This document shows, one piece after another, positions 1-7,849 of a stretch of DNA of 64,000 nt. This stretch comes from Pseudomonas sp. MM213 (GTDB lineage Bacteria > Pseudomonadota > Gammaproteobacteria > Pseudomonadales > Pseudomonadaceae). A program made the translations under genes and the position numbers. Each line of letters begins with the position of its first letter. Position 1 is the first letter of the stretch. The DNA is taken from positions 4,774,001 to 4,838,000 of the forward strand of contig NZ_CP081943.1 in the NCBI RefSeq assembly GCF_020423045.1. The letters run 5' to 3'. The notes under the pieces were generated by a model. That model was not told the DNA's origin. It was given only the letters and a program-made list of their open reading frames with translations, and ran no database searches.

Positions 1-1
1 A

Positions 2-652
2 GACGCGCCGGTGCCACAAACCCCGCGTCAGGTCGCCATCGGCCTGCCGTCGCAACTGGCCGAGCGCCGCCCGGACATCCGCCAGGCCGAAGCCCGCTTG
101 CATGCCGCCACCGCAAACATTGGCGTGGCCAAGGGCGATTTTTATCCGCGCATCACCCTGTCGGGCAACCTCGGTTCGCAGGCCATGCAACTGAGTGACT
201 TCGGCTCATGGGGTTCGCGTACTTTCGGCATCGGCCCGCAATTCAGCTTGCCGCTGTTCGACGGCGGTCGCCTGCGCGGTGTGCTGAATTTGCGTGAAGC
301 GCAACAACAGGAAGCCGCCATCGCGTACCAGCAAACCGTGCTGCGCACCTGGCACGAAATCGACGATCAACTGACCACCTACAACGCCAGCCAACTGCGT
401 CGCGACAGCCTCGCCGAAGCCGTACGCCAAAACCAGATCGCCCTGCGCACCGCGCAACAGCAGTACATGGAAGGCGTGGTGGATTTCGTCAACGTCCTCA
501 CTGTGCAAGGTGAATTACTGGCGACTCAGCAGCAATGGGTCGAAAGTTCGACCGGGGTGTCGCTGGCGATGGTCGGGTTGTACAAGGCGTTGGGTGGGGG
601 ATGGGAGTCGGTGTATCCGGTGATAGAGGGCGCTACCAATAATCCGGTTTGA
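2..652 (+). CDS. Outer-membrane efflux protein, NodT/OprM type (5' truncated by window)
   Basis: This is the C-terminal part of a TolC/OprM-type outer-membrane factor, the periplasmic channel of a tripartite efflux pump. The frame is open from the first bases, so the gene starts before the window. Visible family signs are the repeat-start motif GLPSQLAERRPDIRQAEARL, the segment on gene-product shape FYPRITLSGN, and the usual ending LGGGWE near the C-terminus. About 215 residues of a normal 460-490 are present. Its pump partners would lie upstream and cannot be seen. It ends convergently with the NYN-domain gene, overlapping by 20 bp. Family call is firm; substrate unknown. Confidence 0.9.
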   Translation, partial: DAPVPQTPRQVAIGLPSQLAERRPDIRQAEARLHAATANIGVAKGDFYPRITLSGNLGSQAMQLSDFGSWGSRTFGIGPQFSLPLFDGGRLRGVLNLREAQQQEAAIAYQQTVLRTWHEIDDQLTTYNASQLRRDSLAEAVRQNQIALRTAQQQYMEGVVDFVNVLTVQGELLATQQQWVESSTGVSLAMVGLYKALGGGWESVYPVIEGATNNPV

Positions 653-1322
653 TCGCGGGTGCTTTGTGCGTGGGAACTCGGGGTGGGAACTGGTGTGAGT
701 GCAACTCTTCTGACGAGACGACTCGGCGCATCCAGTGGGAATGTTCTATCAGCGAGCCGGGTGGAGAGCGTTTGAATCCGGTCCGGCATGGAAGAACGAC
801 GCCCACGGTCATTTGCGGGAAGTCCTCTCGGATAGCGCGCAGCGCGGGAGTCATGTCGGTATCTCCGGATACCAGAACGAATTGCTGTATGCGTTCAGCA
901 ATGTGAATGTTGGCCTGCCTGGCGGCCGTGCGATACATGCTAATTGCGATATGGACGTCGGTTTCTTTCTCTTCGAGTTTCCATATCGCGACTTTATCCA
1001 GGCGCGAGGCAGCGACTTTTTTGTCGATAAAACGCGGCGCTGCGGCCCTCTCAAGTTGGTGGCGGCCATAGTGAACAGTCACATTGCTGGCTCTCAGGGC
1101 GCGAATGTAGGTGTCTTGAGCCTCTTTTGAAATCCTGCCACGGGTAGCCAGCTCAGGTTTGACGGAAGACGTGAAGTAATCGATTGAGGCGAGGACGCTT
1201 TGAGGATTCTCGATATTGGCAATATGCGTCAGTAACCGCGGCAGGTTTAGCCATTTGTAAGGCGTGCCGGCCAGCAATCCGTAGAACACGTTGTAGCCGT
1301 CAACAAAGAACGCAGTGCGCAC
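633..1322 (-). CDS. NYN (PIN-like) domain protein
   Basis: A 229-residue protein with the NYN/DUF88 fold, a relative of PIN ribonucleases. The start has the typical FFVDGYNVFYG with acidic D8 and N11. Further acidic metal-ligand candidates occur in KETDVHIAI and in VSGDTDMTPAL, the latter being the conserved SGDxDF-like motif. Known family members act on RNA, but the target of this one cannot be inferred. It is transcribed alone and convergent with the preceding efflux gene. The C-terminal 35 residues are less conserved in appearance. Confidence 0.8.
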   Translation of the reverse strand: MRTAFFVDGYNVFYGLLAGTPYKWLNLPRLLTHIANIENPQSVLASIDYFTSSVKPELATRGRISKEAQDTYIRALRASNVTVHYGRHQLERAAAPRFIDKKVAASRLDKVAIWKLEEKETDVHIAISMYRTAARQANIHIAERIQQFVLVSGDTDMTPALRAIREDFPQMTVGVVLPCRTGFKRSPPGSLIEHSHWMRRVVSSEELHSHQFPPRVPTHKAPAIKPDYW

Positions 1323-1343
1323 AAATCCAATCCTCAGAAACGA

Positions 1344-1369
1344 AAAAACCGGCCGAAGCCGGTTTTTTC
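1344..1369. terminator. Perfect hairpin flanked by A and T runs
   Basis: The stem AACCGGC / GCCGGTT with loop CGAA is flanked by A6 and T6 tracts, so it has the form of a bidirectional rho-independent terminator. It sits just upstream of the NYN gene start. No obvious gene ends into it from the right, so its role is unclear. Confidence 0.55.
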
Positions 1370-1767
1370 ACCCCAACGGCCAGAGAACTGAATCTCTGCG
1401 TACGGGGTTGAGTAGTGGGCTGATCCTAAATGGGGTCCGCGATATGCGTCAACCATTGTCTGACCGAACTCTACTTCGCTGGATGTTTCTCCACCGCCGG
1501 CAACTCAGTTTTGTGTATTTGCCTGGCAAATGGTCAAGGTGCTTCGGGCTTCAACTATTAACAATTGTTGCGACTTTAAGGTTCCGGTGACAGCGAGTGT
1601 GTAGGGATGTGAATGTCTATGACTACTTTCATTTTTGGCCGAGTGGAAGTTCCCCATTTCGTGTGGGATTTAATTCCATGTACTCATCGCATGGGTGATC
1701 AGCCCACTCCACGGGAAATAGTTATCAATTTGAAACCAGACATTTCCTACCAATAAACTCCACCCAC

Positions 1768-1795
1768 TTGACGCTCACCCACGCTGCCATAGACT
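1768..1795 (+). promoter_or_regulatory. Possible sigma-70 promoter for the adaptor/M50 operon
   Basis: TTGACG and TAGACT are separated by 16 bp, 28 bp before the start codon at 1823. The -35 matches well and the -10 is weak. The rest of the 1323-1822 gap holds nothing I can identify. Confidence 0.35.
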
Positions 1796-1822
1796 CCGCT
1801 CATCCGTCAGGGAGTTACGGTT

Positions 1823-2608
1823 ATGCGACGAGTTCGTGTGTGGGTTATCGGATTGACCATTTTAACGTGTACTGCTCAGGCGCAAACGCCCGTGCCAGAC
1901 GATCCGCTGTTGGACAGCAGCACCGTCGGCAGCAGCGGTTCGGCAGCCAGCACCGAAGCCCGTGGTGTGTTGCGGGCCAGGGATCAGGCGATGCTTGCCA
2001 GTGAGTTGTCCGGGCGGATTGTCGAGTTGCCGTTCAGTGAGGGCGAGTCGTTCAAGAAGGGCGATACGCTGGCGCGTTTCGATTGTTCGGCCTATCAGGC
2101 GCAGCTCAATGCGGCGCAGGCTGCGAGCCGTGGGGCCGGTGAGGAGTTGGCTCACAACAAACAACTGGCGGCGTTGAATTCGGTCGGGCGTTTCGAAGTG
2201 GCGCGGGCCGAGGCCCGGCTCAGCGAGACGCAGGCGCAATCTCAGGTGTATCAGGTTCAGGTCAAACGCTGCAGCGTGGTTGCGCCGTTTGATGGCCAGG
2301 TGGTGGAGCGCAAGGTTCAGCGTTTTGAAAGCGTTGCTGCCGGCGCGCCGTTGCTCGATGTGGTCGACAACCGCACCCTGGAAATCCATTTGCTGGTGCC
2401 GTCGCGCTGGATGGGCAAACTCAAGCCCGGCCAGACGTTCAGTTTTGTCCCCGATGAAACCGGCCAGCCACTGGATGCCACGGTCAAACGACTGGGGGCG
2501 CGAATTGACGAGGGCAGCCAGACCTTGCTGTTGGTCGCGACGTTGCCCAATGCCTCTGGTTTGTTGGCCGGCATGAGCGGCACGGCGCGTTTCGCGGAGC
2601 TCAAGTGA
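1823..2608 (+). CDS. HlyD-type periplasmic adaptor protein (short)
   Basis: A 261-residue membrane-fusion protein with a cleavable-looking signal peptide (ILTCTAQAQ). After it come the first lipoyl half (LSGRIVELPFSEGESFKKGD), a short alpha-hairpin of about 75 residues, the second lipoyl half (VVAPFDGQVVERKVQRFESV) and a beta-barrel segment. Adaptors of this class bridge an inner-membrane pump to a TolC channel. It is the first gene of a tightly packed trio: the next gene starts inside its stop codon with a 4-bp overlap. A GGGAG ribosome site precedes the ATG. No pump gene adjoins it, which is unusual. Confidence 0.85.
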   Translation: MRRVRVWVIGLTILTCTAQAQTPVPDDPLLDSSTVGSSGSAASTEARGVLRARDQAMLASELSGRIVELPFSEGESFKKGDTLARFDCSAYQAQLNAAQAASRGAGEELAHNKQLAALNSVGRFEVARAEARLSETQAQSQVYQVQVKRCSVVAPFDGQVVERKVQRFESVAAGAPLLDVVDNRTLEIHLLVPSRWMGKLKPGQTFSFVPDETGQPLDATVKRLGARIDEGSQTLLLVATLPNASGLLAGMSGTARFAELK

Positions 2609-3924
2609 ACGCTCCGGTCAGCGGCGGCGCGGAACAGGTCTTCGCCCGCTTTCTCGATCTTGAGCGCCAGACCCGCGCCGCACGCACTCCGTCGCAACTG
2701 GCCTACAGCCTGGTCAATGACGCTCAGGGCTTGTTCGGTTTTCGTCATGCCGCGTTGTTGATTGCCGGCAAGGTGCACGCGGTGACGGGCGTGAGCACCG
2801 TCGACCCGAACGCGCCGTTCGTGGCGTTCGTCGAGCAGGCTGTGGCGCAGTTGTTCAAGCGTGATGTGCTGAAGCAGGCGCGGGTGATTGCGCCCGATCT
2901 GCTCAGCGAATCGATTCAGGCGGACTGGCAAAGTCTGTCCGCCGCCCAGGTGTTCTGGCTGCCGCTGATCGATCACCAAAGCGAAGTGTTCGGCGGTCTG
3001 TGGCTGGCCCGGGATTTACCGTGGAACCCGGCCGAACAAGTGCTGCTGTCGCAACTCGGCGACACTTACAGTCACGCCTGGCTGGCGCTGCAACCGCACA
3101 AGCCCTGGCGATTGCGCTGGACCCGAAAACGTCAGGTCGCGTTGATTGCGCTGCTGGTGCTCGGGATGTTGATCCCGGTGCGCCAATCGGTGCTGGCGCC
3201 GGCCGAAGTGGTGCCATTGGGCGGGCGCGTCGTGGCTGCGCCGCTGGACGGCGTGATCGCCGAATTCCTGGTCAAACCCAACCAGACGGTGAAAACCGGC
3301 GATCCGTTGCTGCGCTTCGAAGGCACCACCCTCAAGGCTCAGGCTGATGTGGCCGAACGCGCGTTGGGCGTTGCCGAAGCTGAATTGAAAGCCAATTCCC
3401 AGCGCTCGTTTGCCGATGCCGAGTCCAGTTCGAAGATTGACTTGCTGGCGGCGCGCGTCGAACAAAAACGCGCCGAACGGGACTACGCCCGTGAATTGCT
3501 CAAACGCAGCGAAGTGCGGGCCGAGCGCGACGGTATCGCGGTGTTCGCCGACGCCGAACGCTGGACCGGCAAACCGGTGCAGACCGGCGAACGGCTGATG
3601 GAAATCGCCGACCCGAGCCAGGCCGAACTGCGTATCGAGCTGGCGGTGAGCGATGCGATCTCCCTGGAGCCGGGTGCGCAAGTCGCGCTGTTCCTCGACA
3701 GTGATCCGTTGCAACGGCATTCGGCCCGGCTCGAGCGCGCCGCATACGAAGCACAACCCACCGCCGGCGGGCAGTTGGCCTATCGGCTCGATGCCAGTTT
3801 CGATCAGGCGCCGCCGCGCATCGGCTTGCGAGGGACGGCGAAAATCTTCGGCGATCGCGCGCCTCTGGCGCTGTACCTGTTACGTAAACCACTGGCCGGT
3901 TTGCGCCAGAGTGTGGGCCTGTAG
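2605..3924 (+). CDS. Membrane-anchored HlyD adaptor with N-terminal GAF-like domain
   Basis: A 439-residue protein starting with GTG in a 4-bp overlap with the preceding adaptor. Residues 1 to about 165 look like a GAF-type sensor fold: a helical start, the FRHAALLIAG strand, then QVFWLPLIDHQSEVFGGLWLA. One membrane helix follows (about 173-195, VALIALLVLGMLIPV). The rest is a classic HlyD adaptor: lipoyl half GGRVVAAPLDGVIAEFLVKP, a coiled-coil hairpin, then the second half and a beta-barrel. The N-terminal part would be cytosolic and the adaptor periplasmic. The GAF assignment is pattern-based and less sure than the HlyD part. Confidence 0.8.
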   Translation: MNAPVSGGAEQVFARFLDLERQTRAARTPSQLAYSLVNDAQGLFGFRHAALLIAGKVHAVTGVSTVDPNAPFVAFVEQAVAQLFKRDVLKQARVIAPDLLSESIQADWQSLSAAQVFWLPLIDHQSEVFGGLWLARDLPWNPAEQVLLSQLGDTYSHAWLALQPHKPWRLRWTRKRQVALIALLVLGMLIPVRQSVLAPAEVVPLGGRVVAAPLDGVIAEFLVKPNQTVKTGDPLLRFEGTTLKAQADVAERALGVAEAELKANSQRSFADAESSSKIDLLAARVEQKRAERDYARELLKRSEVRAERDGIAVFADAERWTGKPVQTGERLMEIADPSQAELRIELAVSDAISLEPGAQVALFLDSDPLQRHSARLERAAYEAQPTAGGQLAYRLDASFDQAPPRIGLRGTAKIFGDRAPLALYLLRKPLAGLRQSVGL

Positions 3925-6021
3925 ATGAGCCTGCCGAGCCTGCGCGCGGATTTGCAATTGACGCCCGCTTCACCGGCGCTGGATGGCTCGCCGCGCTGGA
4001 CGTTGGCCGACCCGGTGCGCGGTCGCTATTTCAAGCTCGGGGTGGCGGCGATGCGCTTGCTGCGACATTGGTCCCTGGGCGATCCCGAAAAAATACTGCA
4101 CGCCGCCAATCGCGAGCCGGGTTTGCCGTTGGCCGGCAGCGATCTGGAGCAACTGCTGAGCTTTCTGCGCAGCCACGATCTGATCAGCGCCCTCGACCCG
4201 CAGCAGCGTGAAAGTTACAACTTGAAAGCCGCCGCCCAGCATCAGTCGTGGTGGCAGGTCTTGTTGCATCAGTACCTGTTTTTCCGGATTCCTCTTTGGC
4301 GGCCGGATGCTTTTCTCAATCGCGCCTGGCCCTGGCTGTCGCGATTCGGTCCGCAAACGCTGCGCTTCGGATTGCCGGCAACACTGATCCTGGGGGTCTT
4401 TCTGGTGTCCCGGGATTGGCAGCGATTCATCGCGACTTTCCCCCATTTGTTCAGCCTGGGTGGCGCGCTGGCCTTCGGCGTGGCGTTGTTCTTTGCCAAG
4501 CTGTGCCACGAATTCGGCCACGCGTTCATGGCCAAGCGCGCGGGCTGTCGGGTGCAAAGCATGGGTGTGGCGTTCATGGTGCTGCTGCCGATGTTCTACA
4601 CCGATGTCAGCGATGCCTGGCGGGTCAATGATCGACGTGCCCGATTGCTGATCGGGGCCGGTGGCGTGTTGGCCGAACTGCTGCTGGCGAGCATCGCGCT
4701 GCTCGCCTGGTCGCTGTTGCCCGACGGACCGGCGCGCACGGCGGCGTTCATGCTCGCCAGTGCCACCTGGATTACTACGCTGGTGATCAACCTCAATCCG
4801 TTCATGCGGTTCGACGGCTACTTTCTGCTCAGTGATTTCTGGGACGTGGAGAACCTGCAAGGGCGAGCCTTTGCCCTGTGCCGCTGGCATCTGCGTGAGA
4901 CCTTGTTCGGCTACGGCGCCCCGGCTCCGGAACCCTGGTCGCCGACGATGCGGCGGCGTTTGCTGGTCTGGGGTTATGGAACGTGGTTGTGGCGCGCGGT
5001 GCTGTTTTTCGGGATTGCGCTGGCGGTGTACCACTTGTTCTTCAAGCTCTTGGGGATTTTCCTGATGCTGGTGGAGCTGGTGTGGTTCATCTTTCTGCCT
5101 ATCGTGCGCGAGTGGCGCGAGTGGTGGAGCCAGCGTGAGCACGCCCATGTGTCGCGGGTGTTGTTGAGTGCGTTGGGGCTGGCCGCGCTTGTACTGTTTC
5201 TGGCGCTGCCCTGGCGCAGTGCCGTGGAACTGCCGTCGATGCTCGAGGCCGGGCGCGTCAGTACCTTGCATGCGCCGGTGGCGGCGCGGGTCAAGCAGGT
5301 AAACGTCAGTGACGGTCAGGTGGTGGCTCAGGGCGATGTGCTGATCGAATTGGTGTCGCCGGATCTGGATTCGCGCCAGGCCATCGTCCGTCGCGAAATC
5401 CAGATCCAGCAATTGCAGATGCGCCGCCAGGCAAGTCGCAGCGAAACCGCCGCCGATGCGGGCATTGTCGAGCAGCGCCTGGCGGAGGCCGTGGCCGAGT
5501 ACCGTGGGTTGGCTGCGCAACGGGAGCGGCTGCTGATTCGGGCGCCGCAGGCGGGCAAGGTGCGAGATCTGTTGCCGCAGTTGTCCGCCGGTCGCTGGTT
5601 GTCGCCCAAAGATCCGTTGGCGCGGGTAGTGGAGGACGGCGCACGGCTGCGTGGTTATCTGGCCGAGGCTGAGTTGTGGCGTGTTGCACCGGGCGCCAGT
5701 GGACGGTTTATCGCCGATGATCCGATGCACCCGGCGATCGCCGTGCAATTGACCGAAATCGACACCAACGGTGCGACCTATGTCGATCAGGAGGCATTGA
5801 CCTCCGATCACCACGGGCCGATTGCCGTGCGCCGGGATGCCTCGCAGCGGGCCGAGCCGGTACAGGGACAATACGGCGCGCGGCTGAACACCCTCGAGGC
5901 CACCCCGACGCCGCTTCAACCTTTGCGTGGCGTGGTGGTGTTGCAGGGGAGCGGCGAGTCTTTGCTGGGCGTTGCCTGGCGGCGGATGGCCGCGTTGGGT
6001 GTCAGGGAAAGCGGTTTCTAA
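3925..6021 (+). CDS. PqqD-like / M50 site-2-protease-like / HlyD fusion membrane protein
   Basis: A 698-residue protein beginning one base after the previous stop. Residues about 20-95 resemble a PqqD-type winged helix (WTLADPVRGRYFKLG). A multi-helix membrane region carries the zinc-protease motif HEFGH at residues 195-199 and the second M50 motif N291-P-F-M-R-F-D297-G, so the metal ligands are intact. After roughly residue 430 the chain is HlyD-like, with lipoyl halves (VAARVKQVNVSDGQVVAQGD and RLLIRAPQAGKVRDLLPQ) around a coiled-coil hairpin. The family is usually annotated as putative peptide zinc metalloprotease (YydH-like). With the two adaptors before it, I infer an inner-membrane complex that could substitute for an ABC exporter. 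Confidence 0.85.
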   Translation: MSLPSLRADLQLTPASPALDGSPRWTLADPVRGRYFKLGVAAMRLLRHWSLGDPEKILHAANREPGLPLAGSDLEQLLSFLRSHDLISALDPQQRESYNLKAAAQHQSWWQVLLHQYLFFRIPLWRPDAFLNRAWPWLSRFGPQTLRFGLPATLILGVFLVSRDWQRFIATFPHLFSLGGALAFGVALFFAKLCHEFGHAFMAKRAGCRVQSMGVAFMVLLPMFYTDVSDAWRVNDRRARLLIGAGGVLAELLLASIALLAWSLLPDGPARTAAFMLASATWITTLVINLNPFMRFDGYFLLSDFWDVENLQGRAFALCRWHLRETLFGYGAPAPEPWSPTMRRRLLVWGYGTWLWRAVLFFGIALAVYHLFFKLLGIFLMLVELVWFIFLPIVREWREWWSQREHAHVSRVLLSALGLAALVLFLALPWRSAVELPSMLEAGRVSTLHAPVAARVKQVNVSDGQVVAQGDVLIELVSPDLDSRQAIVRREIQIQQLQMRRQASRSETAADAGIVEQRLAEAVAEYRGLAAQRERLLIRAPQAGKVRDLLPQLSAGRWLSPKDPLARVVEDGARLRGYLAEAELWRVAPGASGRFIADDPMHPAIAVQLTEIDTNGATYVDQEALTSDHHGPIAVRRDASQRAEPVQGQYGARLNTLEATPTPLQPLRGVVVLQGSGESLLGVAWRRMAALGVRESGF

Positions 6022-6032
6022 GGAGAGCAGCG

Positions 6033-6530
6033 ATGGCGAACACGGATGCTGTGGTGGCCGACGGTTTGGTGGTGCGGCCGTCGCGCGTTAACGATGGTCC
6101 TTTTCTGCACAGGCTTTATCAATCGGCACGACCGGATCTGCAATGGATCGACGGCGAGCGAGAGGTGGTTGAGCAGGTCGTCGCCCAGCAATTCCAGGTA
6201 CAGGAACAAGGGCTGGGAGAGCACTTCCCCAACGCGATGCACTACGTGATCGAAAAGCTCGACACGGCCATCGGTGCGTTGACCACCGATTTTGGCCCCA
6301 ATGAAATCCGCGTGCTTTACCTGGCGTTCATCCCGCAGGCTCGTGGCCAGGGTTACGGTCGGGCGGTGCTGCAAGGGGTGCAGAAAGCTGCGCAGCAGAT
6401 TCGCTGCCCGGTGGCCACGGTGGTCTGGGCCAACAATGCCCACGCGCGCCAGCATTACCTGGCGCTGGGGTTTCAGGTTGAAGAGCGTAATCCGGCGGCG
6501 GAGCGGTTGGTGTGGTATCCCAATGGCTGA
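6033..6530 (+). CDS. GNAT-family N-acetyltransferase
   Basis: A 165-residue acetyltransferase. The acetyl-CoA pyrophosphate-binding motif ARGQGYG sits in the expected place after strand RVLYLAFIP, and the closing segment NAHARQHYLALGFQ is typical of GNAT motif B. It starts 11 bases after the M50 gene with an AGGAG site, so it is probably the last gene of that operon. The substrate is unknown; a protein amino group in the secretion locus is one possibility. Confidence 0.85.
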   Translation: MANTDAVVADGLVVRPSRVNDGPFLHRLYQSARPDLQWIDGEREVVEQVVAQQFQVQEQGLGEHFPNAMHYVIEKLDTAIGALTTDFGPNEIRVLYLAFIPQARGQGYGRAVLQGVQKAAQQIRCPVATVVWANNAHARQHYLALGFQVEERNPAAERLVWYPNG

Positions 6531-6545
6531 ATACAACCATGACCC

Positions 6546-6640
6546 TGTGGGAGCGAGCCTGCTCGCGATAGCGGCGGATCATTCAGCAGTGATGTTGAGT
6601 GTGAAGGCCCCTTCGCCGGCAAGCCGGTCTCGCTCCTACA
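6546..6640. repeat. REP-type inverted doublet
   Basis: Two imperfect inverted copies of the Pseudomonas REP element (TGTGGGAGCGAGCCTGCTCG and the reverse-oriented GGTCTCGCTCCTACA arm) lie between the GNAT gene and the convergent DUF6916 gene. It could act as a transcription barrier. Confidence 0.7.
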
Positions 6641-6656
6641 TTTTGATCCCTGTGAA

Positions 6657-6968
6657 TCAGTTGAATGCGATGTAGAAATATCCCACGCCCGGATCACGCC
6701 CCATGGCGGGCACCCGCGAGACAAAAATATCCTCCACGTAGCCAAGTTCCGGTAACTCCAGCGCACACAACCCATCTACGAACTCTGTGGGTTGCAGGCT
6801 GTTGAACTCGACCCGGAACGGCATGCGTTCGCTTTTCGGCATCCGCGCCCGGGGTGATTCTTCAAGGCTGTCGATATGGATCGGCAGCTCACTGCCATCC
6901 GGCAACCGCAGCGTCCCCGTCTTTCCCAGAAGCGCCTGAAAGTGTTGGTGTTGAACCTGTTGCAGCAT
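6657..6968 (-). CDS. DUF6916-like small protein
   Basis: A 103-residue soluble protein. Its plan (LRLPDGSELPIHIDSLEE, then FRVEFNS, then a C-terminus YFYIAFN) resembles DUF6916 proteins, which commonly accompany tail-collar (MdpB-like) proteins. It lies 54 bp downstream of the collar gene on the same strand, consistent with a two-gene operon. Biochemical role unknown. The family call rests on shape and neighbourhood, so it is moderate. Confidence 0.6.
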   Translation of the reverse strand: MLQQVQHQHFQALLGKTGTLRLPDGSELPIHIDSLEESPRARMPKSERMPFRVEFNSLQPTEFVDGLCALELPELGYVEDIFVSRVPAMGRDPGVGYFYIAFN

Positions 6969-7022
6969 GGCGTCACTCCCAAAATGAAAGTGACCGGGGG
7001 CGTTGAATCCCCCGGCCGGATT

Positions 7023-7610
7023 TCAACCGCGCGAAGGGAACAGCCCTTCCAGGGCAATGCTGAAGTTCAGCACCAGGAACGGGTTCATCGTTTCCATGGG
7101 CAGGCCGTTGCCGGCGGACGAGATTTCCCCGGTGACTGTCGTGGCCACACCCTTGAGCGGCACGGCTGCCGCACCTTGCTGATCGGAGTAGATGCTCGCC
7201 GAGCCCGGTCCGCCGCCGGAAGCGCCGATGTACGAGTTGGTCGCGGTGGGGGTGGTGACCGGGTTGCTCGCCGGGCTGGCCAGTTGCAGGGTGGTGGTGG
7301 CCGTCAGCCCGGACAGGGCGTGGGTGTGATTGGGCAGGTTGGTGATGGTCGCGGTGACGTTCTCGGTCCCGGAGAACTCGCCGATGACGCGTGGGGTCAG
7401 GTTCAGCCCGTTACCCATGCACACCGGCATTCGGCCTTGCAGGTTGGGCAGCATGAAGTTGGAGACGCCATTGCCTCCGAAGTTGACGCCCAGCAGCGCG
7501 AACAGTGCGTTGTATTGCTGGATTGCGAGCGTCTGGCCATTACACAAGGCCCAACCGCTGGGCGCGTAGTTAAAGGCGAAAGGCTGGATAGTGCCGATGA
7601 ATACTTCCAT
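7023..7610 (-). CDS. Phage tail-collar domain protein (microcystin-dependent MdpB-like)
   Basis: A 195-residue tail-fibre-like protein. The N-terminal IGTIQPFAFNYAPSGWALCNGQ and QQYNALFALLGVNFGG are the signature of the phage Tail Collar domain as found in MdpB-type proteins. The C-terminus MNPFLVLNFSIALEG closes the usual beta structure. No phage structural or lysis genes surround it, so it is a chromosomal MdpB homologue and not a prophage relic. It is transcribed against the flanking secretion genes, with the DUF6916-like gene downstream. Its role is not established; surface fibre subunit is an inference. Confidence 0.8.
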   Translation of the reverse strand: MEVFIGTIQPFAFNYAPSGWALCNGQTLAIQQYNALFALLGVNFGGNGVSNFMLPNLQGRMPVCMGNGLNLTPRVIGEFSGTENVTATITNLPNHTHALSGLTATTTLQLASPASNPVTTPTATNSYIGASGGGPGSASIYSDQQGAAAVPLKGVATTVTGEISSAGNGLPMETMNPFLVLNFSIALEGLFPSRG

Positions 7611-7849
7611 AGTTCCTCATCCCTCAGGTTAGTTGTCTGGCGCGCCACAAGCGTGGCCCGGACATCCGGAACCATCGTTGCGATCAGCCGACTCCATTCA
7701 TTTCCCTGGCTGAGTCACGCCAAACCAGAGCGTAGTTGATGCGCCTCACGGCCGAATGTCGCTGGTCGCAAAACCGGCATCGACGACGAACCGGCGCCGT
7801 CCTAAAGTGATCAACAGGCAGGGTGGTCGAGGGCTGTTTCAGGGGGGTA

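Noticed and set aside
3970..5919. 649-residue minus-strand open frame
   Set aside because: Shadow of the M50 fusion gene, with no recognisable domain.
7023..7610. Prophage remnant
   Set aside because: Only the collar-domain protein is phage-like; no other phage gene, integrase or lysis gene lies nearby, and MdpB-type proteins are common chromosomal genes.
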